This document shows positions 33,229 to 44,732 of a stretch of DNA of 64,000 nt, piece after piece. The stretch covers positions 4,399,092-4,463,091 of the forward strand of contig BDGG01000003.1 of assembly GCA_001949185.1 (NCBI GenBank). The letters are read 5' to 3'. The translations under genes were made by a program, and so were the position numbers. How positions within the stretch are numbered: position 1 is the stretch's first letter; each line of letters opens with the position of its first letter. This DNA comes from Ramazzottius varieornatus (Eukaryota; Tardigrada; Eutardigrada; Parachela; Ramazzottiidae). The notes below the pieces were generated by a model. The model saw nothing but the letters and a program-made list of their open reading frames with translations, did not search any database and had not been told where the DNA came from.

Positions 33229-34345
33229 CTTCGAGACCACCTTGTGGAATACTAATCCAAAAGCTTGATTATCCCAGAATAATTGAAAGCGATGCATCAG
33301 TTATAAAATCTAAAGCTGAAAAAAAGATACCTTATATGCGGGCCGATCGAGCGTCTGTCTCGCCTGTATCCGCATTGCAGACGTGATCCTCATCCGGATG
33401 GAGGAAGTGGATAGAAGGCACTGGTCATCCTTCCGTGACAGGCTCTTCATTCATGGACCTCTAACCTAGAAAATATGTTGAACCAACTGCACATCTCGAT
33501 AGGCCGAATACACAGAAGCCCTCGGTTCGTCAACAACGAGGGCATTTCTTTCTGCTGCCTCATTTCAGTAGTCATTACTCGTTATTGTTGATGTGGATTG
33601 TATGAGTGCTTCCGAAAGCCGATACTCAAACAAAGGCGGCAGCCAGAAGGACCCCCACTGTGATCTTGAAAAATCGAGGACGATCGTGCTTTTTCTGTAG
33701 TGGGTGGGACGGCCCTTCGCAAGGTACGCGACCTGGCATGGGCGTGGTTCCGAACCATGAATCTGCTCCCTCATCAGATCCCAACAGATCCAGCTCCTCG
33801 TGTACGTTGCACGTTGCTTTGTTTCTTGAAAGTACATGGGCCAGACGATAACGAACTTTACTGCCGTATAAGCAAATAGGCAGTTGGAGGACTCTACCGA
33901 AGTACGCATGGTTCTTGGCAGCCAGTTGAGTTCATAGGTAGTCTCCCGCTTCCGCCGAGTTCATGGTCGAAACTACAATACCAAGCAATCCGTGATGCAC
34001 CGTCGCTTAATCGACGATGAACTAAAGAGGATAAAACAAGCTGAAAACATTAAGGTTTGCACGAGGAAGAATTTACGGGTTTGATTGATTTCAGCGAAGA
34101 TAAGAACGTCAGAACCATCCATTATTAAACCAACCACCTGTGTGTGGCAGCACTGGAGCACATTCAGTTGATTGATGTAACTGATTGCGAGCCTCCGAAA
34201 GAAATCGATTGACTCAATTGCATAATTTCCGTTTTTCCAAAACCTTTTAATATTTCAGAAATCAAAATTCAAAAACGCAGTGATGCTCTCAGTGAACTTC
34301 ACCCCACCGTGGACTTGAAGAAAGTCTTCTCCTCGTACTGACGTG
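33229..34345. other. Intergenic stretch upstream of RELCH
   Basis: No gene or repeat recognised in about 1.1 kb; a minus-strand frame at 33565-33909 matches nothing known. Confidence 0.45.
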
Positions 34346-37300
34346 ATGGACAACGGCTTGGACGAGGCCAATCCTTTCTGGGAATCTGAGACACTGCCAT
34401 CCAGCAATCCCTTCGATCAGGACACGTCGGAGAGCATCGATAATTTATTGGTAAATTCTGGTAACCAGACTCCTGTCGCCGCTGATTCTGCGCTGTTATC
34501 CTCTCCTCAAGATGAAGAAAAGACGTTGACATGGGATCGAGTTGCGACCTTTTTGCTGAAGAAGAATTTTCATCTGACTGCCTTGGAATTACACACTGAA
34601 CTGCACGAAAAAGGCATACCGCTTCCACGGTACGGTCGTACGGTTGATTGATTGATGGAACCACGCGTACTTGATGTCACACTGTATCTTGGTACTGTGT
34701 AACCACAAAGCTCTTGGCCGTGACGTCATAAACACTCCAACCGAATCATGGAAATGTTGTTATACGTATAGATGGAATGCGATGAAATCATGTGTTAGTT
34801 ACTTGGACATCGTGATTATTTCTGTTTGCTTGTAGGTTGCGCGACTTTTTCAGCAATCCTGGTAATTTCGAAGTGGTCAGAGATGTGTCCGCATCAGGAA
34901 GTGAGTACTACCCTAATACTGGGCAGCTTAACCGCGCATCGAGCTCTCAGACACTCGACTCTATCGATTTCGCGCGGGATCCTTCCGAAGACGACCCGAA
35001 CCAGCGAGTGGACGAACGTGTCGCCGTCCTCGAGTTCGAGCTGCGCAAAGCCAGAGATTTAATACAGAGTTTACGGGAGAATCTTACTAACCTCACTGGC
35101 AACAGCGAAGTCAGCTCAACGAACAAGGCAGCCATGTCCGATGCCCCGCTGAAACGATCTCCTACTGACAGCAGCTCCTTCGCCGAGAATTCAGCGCCCA
35201 TACAAACGTTGGAACGGAGAGCTTTGAACTTTCTGATAAATGAGTATCTTATGGGAAATGATTACAAACTGACCAGCATTACTTTTACGGACGAATGTAT
35301 GTCGGTGGATTTGGACGACTGGGATGATGTCGGCTTGAATATGCCGAAACCACCTGCTCTGATTTCGCTCTATCGCAATCACCGCAGTGGTTCTACTCCC
35401 AAAGCATCCACTGATGCTGTAGTACCAGGTACCTTGAGCTAGTTTTCCTACAGATTGAAATTTCTAATTGTGCTCGTCTATCTTTTCAGATCGCTCATCG
35501 GTGCCGAAGAACTCGCCTAAATACCTTCAAGCGGACATCGGTGTTCAAACGGACTTTGAATACCCTCCGGAGAAGTTTTCGTCTGCACACCATACAGAAC
35601 CTCTGAAGGAAACTCTGACGAAGGACCTCCAGGCAGATAACCAGCGTCTCTCGGAAGAAGTCCGCGTCCTGCGCAATCGGTGCGAGCATGTGGAGAACGA
35701 TCTGCGCGCGCTTCGGTCCCAGCGGACTTTCGCTCCGTCTAGCCACACAGATGTCCCTGACAGTCCTAATATGGCTTCTGGAGACAGTTTCAGTTCTCAC
35801 CCGTATAATCAGTCTAGGAGACCCTCTGTCCCACCTCATAACCCGTCCCGTCATTCACAATTCGAAGACGCTTTGAAACAGGCTGTCCTGACGTCGCTGA
35901 TATCCACCGACATGGACCCGGACAACCGGCGCATTCTCGACACCATCTCAAAGATTTCTTTGCACAGAGATCGGTTCGCAAACTTCGTGGCTGAGACGCT
36001 CCCCAATATCATACCGAATGTCTTGCTGTCTAAACGGCAGGAAATTGTTCCGCTATTGCTGTATTGCTCCATTTTACATGAAGACCATGATGTTCGGGAT
36101 AAGCTACTCCACCAACTGTTCAACTTGTTGAAGAAACCCGAAGAGCAACAACGGTATGTGATATTAACCGGCTGTGAACGCTATGCTGCTTTGTCGCCCA
36201 TGGAGCGACTGGAAGGAGAACTACTTCCGCAATGCTGGACGCAGGTAGAAATATTCTCAGGATGGGACCTGGCGCACGTTTCCAGCCAATAAAACTGTAA
36301 ACGTGCGCCACTTTGGTTTTCTATGGCTTTCGAAGACAACTTTCTTCACTGCTGTCGTTTCAGATTTCTCACAAATATTCGGAACGGCGAATGCTGGTCG
36401 CCGAGGCTTGTGCCGTCTTGGCGCCTTACGTATCCCCTGCGTTATGTGGTTCGCTGATAATATCCATGCTGAAGCAGATGCTGACAGAAGACAAGAACGT
36501 GGATGTCCGACTGAAAGTGGTACAAAGTATCGCCGTCGTATGTTTGTTCATCGACCTCCCGGAGAAACTACCCCATGTGAGAACATATTTCTCTTTACGC
36601 GTACCGTAGCCTTACTAATATTTTCCCGTGTTTTAGCTGATAGAGCTGCTACGCTCCGCCCTGGTGGATTCTTCGGAACCGGTGGTCCAAGCCGCCTTGC
36701 ACGTGTACCTGCCTTCTTTAGCCATATGGACATCCAAGTACTCCGAGCTTGGACCAAGGCTTGTGGAACCGCAGTTTTTGGCGTTGCTTGATCCGAACAA
36801 CCTAGCGGCCAGCACGTTAGCGATAAATGGTCTGCGGAAGCTGATTCCGCATATCTACGCTAGCGTTGTACGAAGGGGTCCCTGGAAAGATCCCGAGCAC
36901 GACTTCGAAGTGGATCCTGCTTTGGTCGAAGCTACCCGAAGAAGGTACCATTTTATGTTTCAGTTGAGTTGGTCCGAAAGAATACATAAGATCTTGGCAG
37001 ACAGACTCAACAAGATCATTTTTCCAAGTAGCGCATGTTCCCACTGTCATTGGCTGAGGCCGTGCGCCACTTTGAAAAACGATCTGACTGAGTTCGTTTG
37101 TTCTTAACAAGTAACGCAGGACCTCAGTGTTACTGGCTGAAAGGGTGCGCCACTAGGGAAAACGATATTGTCTGGTTTGGTTGGCGAGCTATAGTAATTA
37201 GTAATGATGGAAATTTTTCAGGTTGCCCTTGAATGATAATCCGCTCGAATCGCTCGAAGTCCTCTTGTCGAGTGACTTCGCCATACAGTCCGCGAAGTTT

Positions 37301-38886
37301 CAATCTTATCTCGACCGGGAATGGTTCCAGGAATGGCCCGAATTAAAATTCGTGATCGACAACTTTATTCCGTGGTACGATGATGACATGAGCGAAAGAC
37401 TGCATGGTGTTTTTCACGACGTCGTGAAACTATTTATATCGTTGTTATTTTTAGCCTTTGTCAATTTGCTGCCGTCTTGCACGCAACCAAGCACGACGCT
37501 GTTATAGCGATTGTGGACCTCTTCAGGCTTTTCACAGCCTACTTTGGGAATGCATTCGCTACGGGGCCTCTGTCTCGATGCATGAAAGGCAAAATCCAAG
37601 AACTCGGCTCAAGTAAGACGACTCCTCACAAAATAAACAAGTCAGAAATAAGCCGCAATTTTGCTCAAGGGAATTGTAACTAAACCTGTAACTTCAGCAT
37701 GCAAGAAATCAAGCAAGCTTACGTCAAAGATTACTCTGTTCAAAATTGTTACAATCAGATTCTGTAATTCAGCACTGCTAAGGCGGTAAACAAACTTTCC
37801 GTTAATCTCACTAACCTGCATACTGAACCATCAGCATCAGTGTCTGGGTCGCTGTATGCAGGTACATGAACGTTGTATGCTTTTCCTTCGGCACTCCCAT
37901 TTCAACGATTGATGATTTTCCACACTTGAGAACTAAGTAACTAAGTAACTTTCGATCTTTCAAGTTGCATTGATGTATCACGTTAAGTTTCGTTAAGTGT
38001 ATGTTTTGTAGGTTTTTTGTGCCACGCGGTGTTCGTTTGCTTTGCCTGTGCTGTGGTGGCACTTTGTGAACCCAAGCAGCTCCAAGAATTCCTCGCCTCC
38101 GCTTTGGTCTCCATCAGCGATCAGTCACTGACGTTGGAAGGCCTGCAGCTAATCTTCAAAGATCTATGTGATCGTTTTCCCGAAGATCTCATCCAGGTTT
38201 GCTGGAGTGGTATCGTCCACCATTCCGTCCCGGTTCGTCTCAACGCGTGTCGCCTTCTCCGTTCCCTTTCCGAACTCTTTCACAAGTCATACGTCCATCT
38301 AGAATCCCTCATAGCTCCCTTAGTCACTTTATCCTCAGACCAAGAACCCCGCATTCGCTTAGAAATCATTCCCTCCTTGGCCAACATTCTCAAAGAACAC
38401 GTTCAGGAAGAGAAGATCCTCGCAGTCTTTCAGAGCTTCTTGGACGACAGAGACCATCTTCACATTGTAGACGAGTCCGTCAGGGCGTTAGCGGCTAGTG
38501 CGTCTTCAATGGACAAGAAGTTCTTTCAAGAGTTTCTCCTTCCTCGATTGGCAGTCCTCGTGGCGGGTAACGCCAGACTTCAAGTGTACAGGAAAGACAT
38601 GGCAGTGTGTTTGTTGGACGCCTACGTGACGCTGTCCTGCTCGAATCTCGGTGAAGAGTCCTGGCTCATTGCGCCTGTGATGCAGTCTCTCCGCTCTCTT
38701 TTACAGGAACTAAAGGAGCTGGGAATGCAAGAATACGTCGACATCGCACAAGAACTGTCTGATAAATTAAATAGAATACACAATTCTGCCAGCTCTTCTT
38801 CGCTAACCAATCCCGATGAAATTAAAACGAAAGTTATGACGAAAATAAAAGATTCTGGTTTGACTACAATGTTTAAAAAGAAGTGA
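34346..38886 (+). CDS. Relch: RELCH (LisH, coiled-coil and HEAT-repeat protein)
   Basis: Eight exons in phase (34346-34629, 34836-35428, 35490-36244, 36364-36576, 36637-36944, 37222-37374, 37455-37612, 38012-38886) give 1112 residues. The N-terminus is acidic with NPF tripeptides. A LisH-type segment follows (WDRVATFLLKKNFHLTALEL..ELHEKG, about 65-95), then coiled-coil stretches, then HEAT repeats. PLLLYCSILHEDHDVRDKLL, QRYVILTGCERYA, ELLPQCWTQISHKYSERR and LLVAEACAVLAPY follow human RELCH/KIAA1468 closely. The 37375 donor was chosen because it lines up without gaps with the human segment through the FGxxF motif. The protein ends in basic KDSGLTTMFKKK. RELCH binds Rab11 and OSBP and bridges recycling endosomes to the trans-Golgi for cholesterol transfer. 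Confidence 0.92.
36262..36315. repeat. Palindromic element, core hairpin only
   Basis: In RELCH intron 36245-36363: CTGGCGCACGTTTCCAGCC facing ACGTGCGCCACTTTGG; both outer arms lost. Confidence 0.8.
36997..37190. repeat. Palindromic element, dimer
   Basis: In RELCH intron 36945-37221: GGCAGACAGACTCAACAAGA start, cores near 37026/37063 and 37108/37145, end TGTCTGGTTTGGTTGGCGAG. Confidence 0.85.
37814..37863. repeat. 50-bp hairpin element (ACCTGCATAC/GTATGCAGGT)
   Basis: Perfect 10-bp inverted ends ACCTGCATAC (37814-37823) and GTATGCAGGT (37854-37863), exactly 50 bp in all, in RELCH intron 37613-38011. Confidence 0.8.
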
Positions 38887-39032
38887 TATTTTTCACGCTC
38901 TTTTCGTTTAAAACCACCTCACGGGATGATGAATTATTGCTCATGATGTTTTTTATCCTGATGAGTTTGCTTTTCTCGCTGATAACTTATTCAAGAGAGT
39001 AATGAGTAATGAATCGGACTGCATTGTGAATA

Positions 39033-39193
39033 CAGTGTACGACAAAATAAACCGTTAAAAATGGGTGTTGGATGGAGCCAGATGGATAAAGCCAATGAAA
39101 TTTGCGCATGTAGCAAGATATAATTCTCATTGGCTGAGTTGCTCCAGCTGCAGTGCTGCGCCCATTTTGAACGGTTAATTTTGTTGTACACTG
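39033..39193. mobile_element. TA-flanked mariner-like MITE, copy B
   Basis: Inverted ends begin CAGTGTACGACAAAAT and end with the imperfect complement, continuing to the AACCGTT..AAAATGGG block shared with copy A. It is flanked by TA at 39031-39032 and 39194-39195; 161 bp. Confidence 0.8.
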
Positions 39194-39564
39194 TACTTGA
39201 TGCGATCAATTACCGGCGTCCAGGTATCGCGTTGCGTTTCTCGTGTTGGGTTTCCTCCACGCAGACGCAAGCTAATCGCGCTTTTTGTGGTGGTGCTGTA
39301 CGACGCTATTGAATCGGGAGAGAGTGCGGGAAAAGGTGAGAGTACTGTGGCGCAGCCCTTCTAGCAAGCGTTTCTGTACGGTCTTGTCTCACCTGCTCCC
39401 CTTATTCACTTATTCAATTGACCATTGTTCAGCATCGTTCACATCGGATCTGGGACATCCGGGAACCCGGAGAGCCAAACGACGGTTCAAGCACGTACGT
39501 CATGACAGAGTGTGATGTGTCAGCACTACAGTAAGTATTTCGAATGCACACACAATGTTGCTGT

Positions 39565-39623
39565 ATGACATCACACAATCCTGCAGGATGTATCGATATG
39601 TGAGTGTCAGTGTGTGATGTCAT
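39565..39623. promoter_or_regulatory. Nested palindrome with TGACATCA-like arms upstream of GCLC
   Basis: ATGACATCACACA (39565-39577) and its exact complement TGTGTGATGTCAT (39611-39623) enclose the perfect palindrome ATCCTGCAGGAT (39579-39590). TGACATCA resembles a bZIP/CRE-type site, and GCLC is a known bZIP (Nrf2/CncC) target in other animals. The regulatory role is inference; it could simply be a hairpin repeat. Confidence 0.3.
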
Positions 39624-40030
39624 GCGCGCTGTATATATCAGGCGGTGGCGCAGTGTTTGCCTTGAATGAATGTTAGTTCCCGAATAAACGTGAGTCGTCT
39701 GGCAGCTGGCCGGTTTATCTTATCCCTAAAATTATCCATCTCACACTTGATAGATACAACGTCTTGTGTTACGTAACCGCCGTCCAGAAGACGCGGGACA
39801 TTGAGTCGGTGTTTTTTGTGTTGAACGAGCCCAAGCCCCGCGGCGACGAGAAGTGAAGCGATCTGGACTTTGTAGCGAGGATCATTTCTGGGTAAGCGAT
39901 GGTTTCAGTGTGGGAAAGCTTTGGAAGCATCATAAAACGGAATGTCTATTTGTTTCAGGTCTTGAATATAGAACATCTAGGAGCTTCTAACGGGACTGAC
40001 TGGCGCGAAATCAGCAAAAAGGGGGCTCTA

Positions 40031-43000
40031 ATGGGCCTGCTGACTGAAGGGACACCGCTGTCCTGGAGCGAGACCAAGGAATATGCCGAACACGTCCAGA
40101 AACACGGCATCCAGCAATTTATCAACCTCTATCACAAGCTAAAGGATCGCCACAACGACGGCCTGAAGTGGGGAGACGAGGTCTGTGCCATTTTACCCCC
40201 CAAAAATATGTCGTCCTTTTCCATCGAGTCTGCGACATCTATGTCATGTCATGTCATATGATATTACCTGAATATTCACCTTGGTTTCTTCCTTCATAGA
40301 TCGAGTACATCCTCGTCCATTTCGACGACGCTCGGCAGAAAACCCAAGTGGCTTTGAAGTCCGTGGATATCTTGCCGATCTTACAGCGGAAGGAGAACGA
40401 GGCGGAAGAGAATGGGTAAGTCCCCATCCATAGTCTATCCACTTTGAGACCACACCTAGAAATTCATTATATATCCACCGCCAGCATTGTCAATACATCG
40501 ATTAGCACCATTGTCTACTAAAAAGAAGAGTTGATGGCTTTTTATATCTCCGTTTTTCGTTATTGATTTCTCTTCATTGTAGACACATTGATCGGCCGAA
40601 ATTGTTGTCCCTTTGGAGACCCGAGTGTGGAGCCTACATGATCGAGTCATCCCCTGGCGAACCCTTTGGATCCAAGTTCAAGGTCTTCAACGAAGTCGAG
40701 CCCAGTATGCGCTATCGGCGCCAAGAAGTGCAGAGCATCTTAGCGGATAACGAAGCTGTCTTGACCTTCTGCGCCTTTCCTAGGTATCTACTCACGTGAT
40801 GCTCTCTCACACGTTTGACATTTGAAAGCTCTGCAAGACCGTTTTCCGAAGTGGCGCACATATCAGTGGTATTGGCTGAAAGCGTGCGCCGCTTGGGAAA
40901 CCAGTTTGGTTGAGTTTGCTTGCCGAGTACGCGTTTGACATTTCGTTTCAGAAATTCTCAAACACATTTAACAAATATACAAATCTTTCTAATCCATTTC
41001 CGCAGGATTGGCTGCGAAGACTTCACCTACCCGAAGACAGTCCCGAGGCCCAACGACCCAAACTCCATTCAGGCGTCAATATTCTTCCCGGACGAGGCAC
41101 TGTTTCCGGGACACCCTAGAAGCCGGTAAGCCAACGCAAAGTAAGGTATCGTCGTAGAAAGGTTGAATCGATTATGACTATAAGACCGTGTCTCATCGAA
41201 CTGGCGCAGTGTATAGCATTCATTGGCATATGTACTTCATTTCGTAATCTCGTGATGCGTTTACGTATATTTACAGGACTCTCATTCGAAATGGACGAGC
41301 AAGATTGGGGAAGAAGCGCCTCGCCAATGTCCCCCGTACGAAGAAGAAGAGTATATTCGGAACGTCGGTAGATGATTTCGCCTAGATCGTCTGAAATAGT
41401 TAATGGCTGACAACGTACGCCACACGGAAAGCGATCTGGTTGAGTTTAATTGCTGCCCCAAGTGGCGCACGATTTTATTGTTGTTGGTTAGAAGAATGCG
41501 CCAGTTGGGGAATTCATCATCGGCGTTTCAATTTTCCTGATTGGTTTCGACAGGCGTACGAAGAGTTGAGTGTCATATTTTCCATATTTTTTCCATATTT
41601 TTTCCAACAGTGTTCAAGGATAAAAACACGCCAGAAAAGCTGGACGAAGACTATGCGGCGATGGGGGATGACGGTCAGGTGCAGGCTGGAGCACTTCCCG
41701 GTCATGTCGTGCTGGATTCGATTGGACAGGGGATGGGTATTTGCTGTCTGCAGGTACTACTCAAACAGCCTAAGCATAATAGGGGTTTTACATATTTACT
41801 AACGTGTCTCTGGTCGTTCATCCATTCTTTACAGGTGACGTTTCAAGCATGCAACATCGACGAAGCTCGCTTCCTCTACGACCAACTGGCTGTCATGTGT
41901 CCATTGATGGTACTGTAAATCCGTAGAATCCGTACATGTTTCCCATGGGCATTCGATTCCATCAAAGGAAACACTTAGATCTAGTCTTATCAAGGATGTA
42001 TGAATTTCCGAAAGTAGCAAAGGGAACAAAGTCTTGAATAGGAGGTGGGCAGAAAATTTGAACGATATTGCTGCTTCAAGTGGCGCATACTTCCATCCAA
42101 TGTTGTTGAACATATGCGCCACTCGACGTAGTGATTTGTTTCGATTAAATGTAGCCACGTCCCAAAATTTTGCCAAATCGTTTTTATCTTATAAAGGAAA
42201 AATAGAGGAAATCAAGAAATATCGAAGAAACGTGAAATATTTGGGTTTTTCAAATGATTTTTTTGTCAATAATCGGAAATCGGGTCGTAGTTCTTGTTTT
42301 TTGGCTTGTTGCAGTTGGCGCTTACGGCTGCTGCACCCATGTATCGGGGCTACTTGTGCGATGTCGATTGTCGATGGAATGTGCTGTCGGAAGTCAACGA
42401 CGAGCGAACCGACGAAGAAATGGGAACAGTGGTGTGTACGCTTACTTCGTCAGAAATCATCAGAATAGCGTATATATTATGATCTCGCACATTAGTAAGG
42501 TTACTGATCGACCTTGCTAGGGTTATTCCATCCTTTCACCAAAAAGTAGACCAAAATCTAATTTGTCACTTTGTCCGTAGCCTTTGAAGTCGCACCGATA
42601 CGTGATTCCGAAATCACGGTATGGATCGGTCGACCTGTACATCTCTCCGCAGGGTGAGCAATTCAACGATGTACCGGCGGTCTACAATGAGGAACTATGC
42701 CGTATGATGGTCGATGCGGGTACGTGGCAGTGTGACTTTAAAACATATTGTTTGATTTCAATTGTGACTTGGTACACATGTGGTCCACCTTTATACTTCG
42801 CGCTTTGTAGGCATTGATCGCCAGTTAGCCGTCCATATGGCTCACGTGTTCATAAGAGATCCCTTGGTACTGTACAGAGAGAAAATCCATCAGGATGACG
42901 AGAATGAAACTGACCATTTCGAAGTACGTACTCGAATCGCTCCGTTTTCCTTGTTTCAAACTGAATCTCTTAGTGAAATATCTGATTTTATTTGCAGAAT

Positions 43001-44325
43001 ATTCAGTCTTCCAACTGGCAAACTTTGCGGTTCAAACCGCCGCCGTCGCAGAGCACAATCGGGTGGCGGGTGGAGTTCCGCCCGATGGAGGTACGAAACT
43101 GCTTGTTCACAGATATGAAAGTTCGATCAGCGGCTATTGGGTAGCAATGAGCACTGAATAGGCACTGGTTCGGTAGAGAAAATCGACAAGATTGTTTGTC
43201 CAAGTGGCGCACGCTCCGAGTCAACAACACTATAGATGTGCGTCAGTTGGGAAAACAATCCTGTCAATTTTGTCTGCCGATACAAGTGATGTGCTGTACG
43301 TCATGCTATATGACATGACTGTATGTCATTTACATGATTGTACGGCCATAGTTTTTTTATGTAGACTCAGTTGACGGACTTCGAGAACGCTGCTTTCGTG
43401 TCCTTCATCGTCCTGTTGACTCGTACGATCATCAGCCTAAAGCTAAACCTTTTAATCCCGATCTCGAAAGTGGAAGAAAATATGGAGGCAGCGCAGAAGC
43501 GCGATGCTGTTCGTCAGCAAACGTTCAATTTCCGGACGGAAATTATGTCAGGTACTTGATGAGAGAACCCAGTCCGAAATGTTCTGTTAACTGGCTCAGG
43601 CCAAGTTGGTAACAGTTTTACTGGTTAAAGAGAGGCCGGATGGACCGAACACCTTCAGAGTCAATGGAAAACCATCGCAGAACCTGGTCGAGAAGATGAC
43701 CATGAATGAGATTTTCAACGGCCAAGATGAGGGGTTTCCGGGCCTGATTCCTCTCATCGAGAACTATCTCGCAGCTGTCGATCTCGATGCAGAGACCACC
43801 TGTACTCTGCGATCTTACCTTCAGTTCATCAGCAAGAAAGCGTCAGGTACCATATTTCTTTTTTCTCGGTCACGCACTCGGAAGTGGGAGAATATAATTC
43901 ACCGCTTTGCGTAGACCTGCATACGCGGATGCTGTTATAGCTTGCTAGCTTTGTGTATGCAGGTTCATGCCGATGTACTCTGAAAATTTCACTGTGGTTC
44001 AGGTGAGCTGCTGACGACGGCATCTTGGCTTCGGAACTTCGTCATGAACCATCCCGAGTACAAACAAGATTCTTATGTCAGCGAGAAGATCAACTACGAC
44101 CTGATAAAGACCTGCCGAGCCATCTCGAGCGGGCATCTGTACGATAGTAAGTTGTTGTGCGAGAGAGCACAGCTGAGGTTGTTACAGTCGGGAGAGAAAC
44201 GCCGAAATACTGGTCCGAATGACAGTAAGCTTGGTGATGGCAGCGGAGACGTTGCTGACGGGCGTATTCCTAAGGGGAATCTCAACAATGGCAGCGTGCC
44301 GAAGCCGGTACTAGCAAGCAGCTGA
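40031..44325 (+). CDS. Gclc: Glutamate-cysteine ligase catalytic subunit
   Basis: Fourteen exons in phase: 40031-40180, 40300-40415, 40583-40783, 41006-41125, 41277-41335, 41611-41753, 41835-41909, 42315-42431, 42581-42719, 42811-42923, 42998-43090, 43365-43551, 43616-43846, 44003-44325; 688 residues (human 637). The enzyme joins L-glutamate and L-cysteine with ATP, the rate-limiting step of glutathione synthesis in the cytosol. [16 protein letters not shown] at the start, [77 protein letters not shown] and WRVEFRPME match the human enzyme almost colinearly. The extra length is a polar C-terminal tail after the NHPEYKQDS segment ([18 protein letters not shown] onwards). Introns hold four palindromic elements and one 50-bp hairpin. 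Confidence 0.96.
40829..40928. repeat. Palindromic element, monomer
   Basis: In GCLC intron 40784-41005: cores GAAGTGGCGCAC and GTGCGCCGCTTGGG, right end GAGTTTGCTTGCCGAG. Confidence 0.85.
41362..41520. repeat. Palindromic element, diverged dimer
   Basis: In GCLC intron 41336-41610: a damaged first unit (ACGTACGCCACACGG) and a second with AAGTGGCGCACG and ATGCGCCAGTTGGGG. Confidence 0.8.
42062..42150. repeat. Palindromic element, monomer
   Basis: In GCLC intron 41910-42314: TTCAAGTGGCGCATAC and ATATGCGCCACTCGACG, short outer arms. Confidence 0.8.
43168..43283. repeat. Palindromic element, full monomer
   Basis: In GCLC intron 43091-43364: TCGGTAGAGAAAATCGACAA and the right end TGTCAATTTTGTCTGCCGA. 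Confidence 0.85.
43915..43964. repeat. 50-bp hairpin element (ACCTGCATAC/GTATGCAGGT)
   Basis: Same perfect 10-bp ends and same 50-bp length as the RELCH copy, with an unrelated 30-bp interior; in GCLC intron 43847-44002. Confidence 0.8.
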
Positions 44326-44732
44326 CACAATGCACTTCTTCCCTCTTTGAATCTCTAAATTTTTAGCTTTCATCCTCTTTGGCCTTCTCCTCTGCCGTGT
44401 TCTTTTCGGAGTCTAAAGTTTTAGCCTTCGTCGTCCGCTTTTTCCTGCGATCTTTTTCCTACGCTGAAATTCGCAAATTGCTTCTTCTCGCGTTTAAGTT
44501 TATCCGTCTGAAAATTTACAGTGTGATTCTGTTATCATAGAAGTTAAATGGTGACAATTCTGTTGAAAAGCCAGAGCTGCAATAACGTGAACTAAAAAAG
44601 CAAGCGAAAAGGTCGGCAAGGCACAGAAGTTTAAGACTACAAAAAAAGAACAAGGTTCTTTGAGCAAGTAGAACCGTTTTCGGGGCGAGGAAGACAGCGA
44701 ACGAAAATGTTTCTTTAACTTCTCGACACCAA

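Larger units (their letters stand above)
38887..40030. other. Intergenic region between RELCH and GCLC
   Basis: Contains mariner-like MITE copy B (39033-39193), the nested palindrome at 39565-39623, and the presumed GCLC promoter and 5' untranslated region. No other gene recognised. Confidence 0.5.

Noticed and set aside
33565-33909. 114-codon minus-strand open frame
   Set aside because: Matches nothing known and lacks splice context; probably chance.
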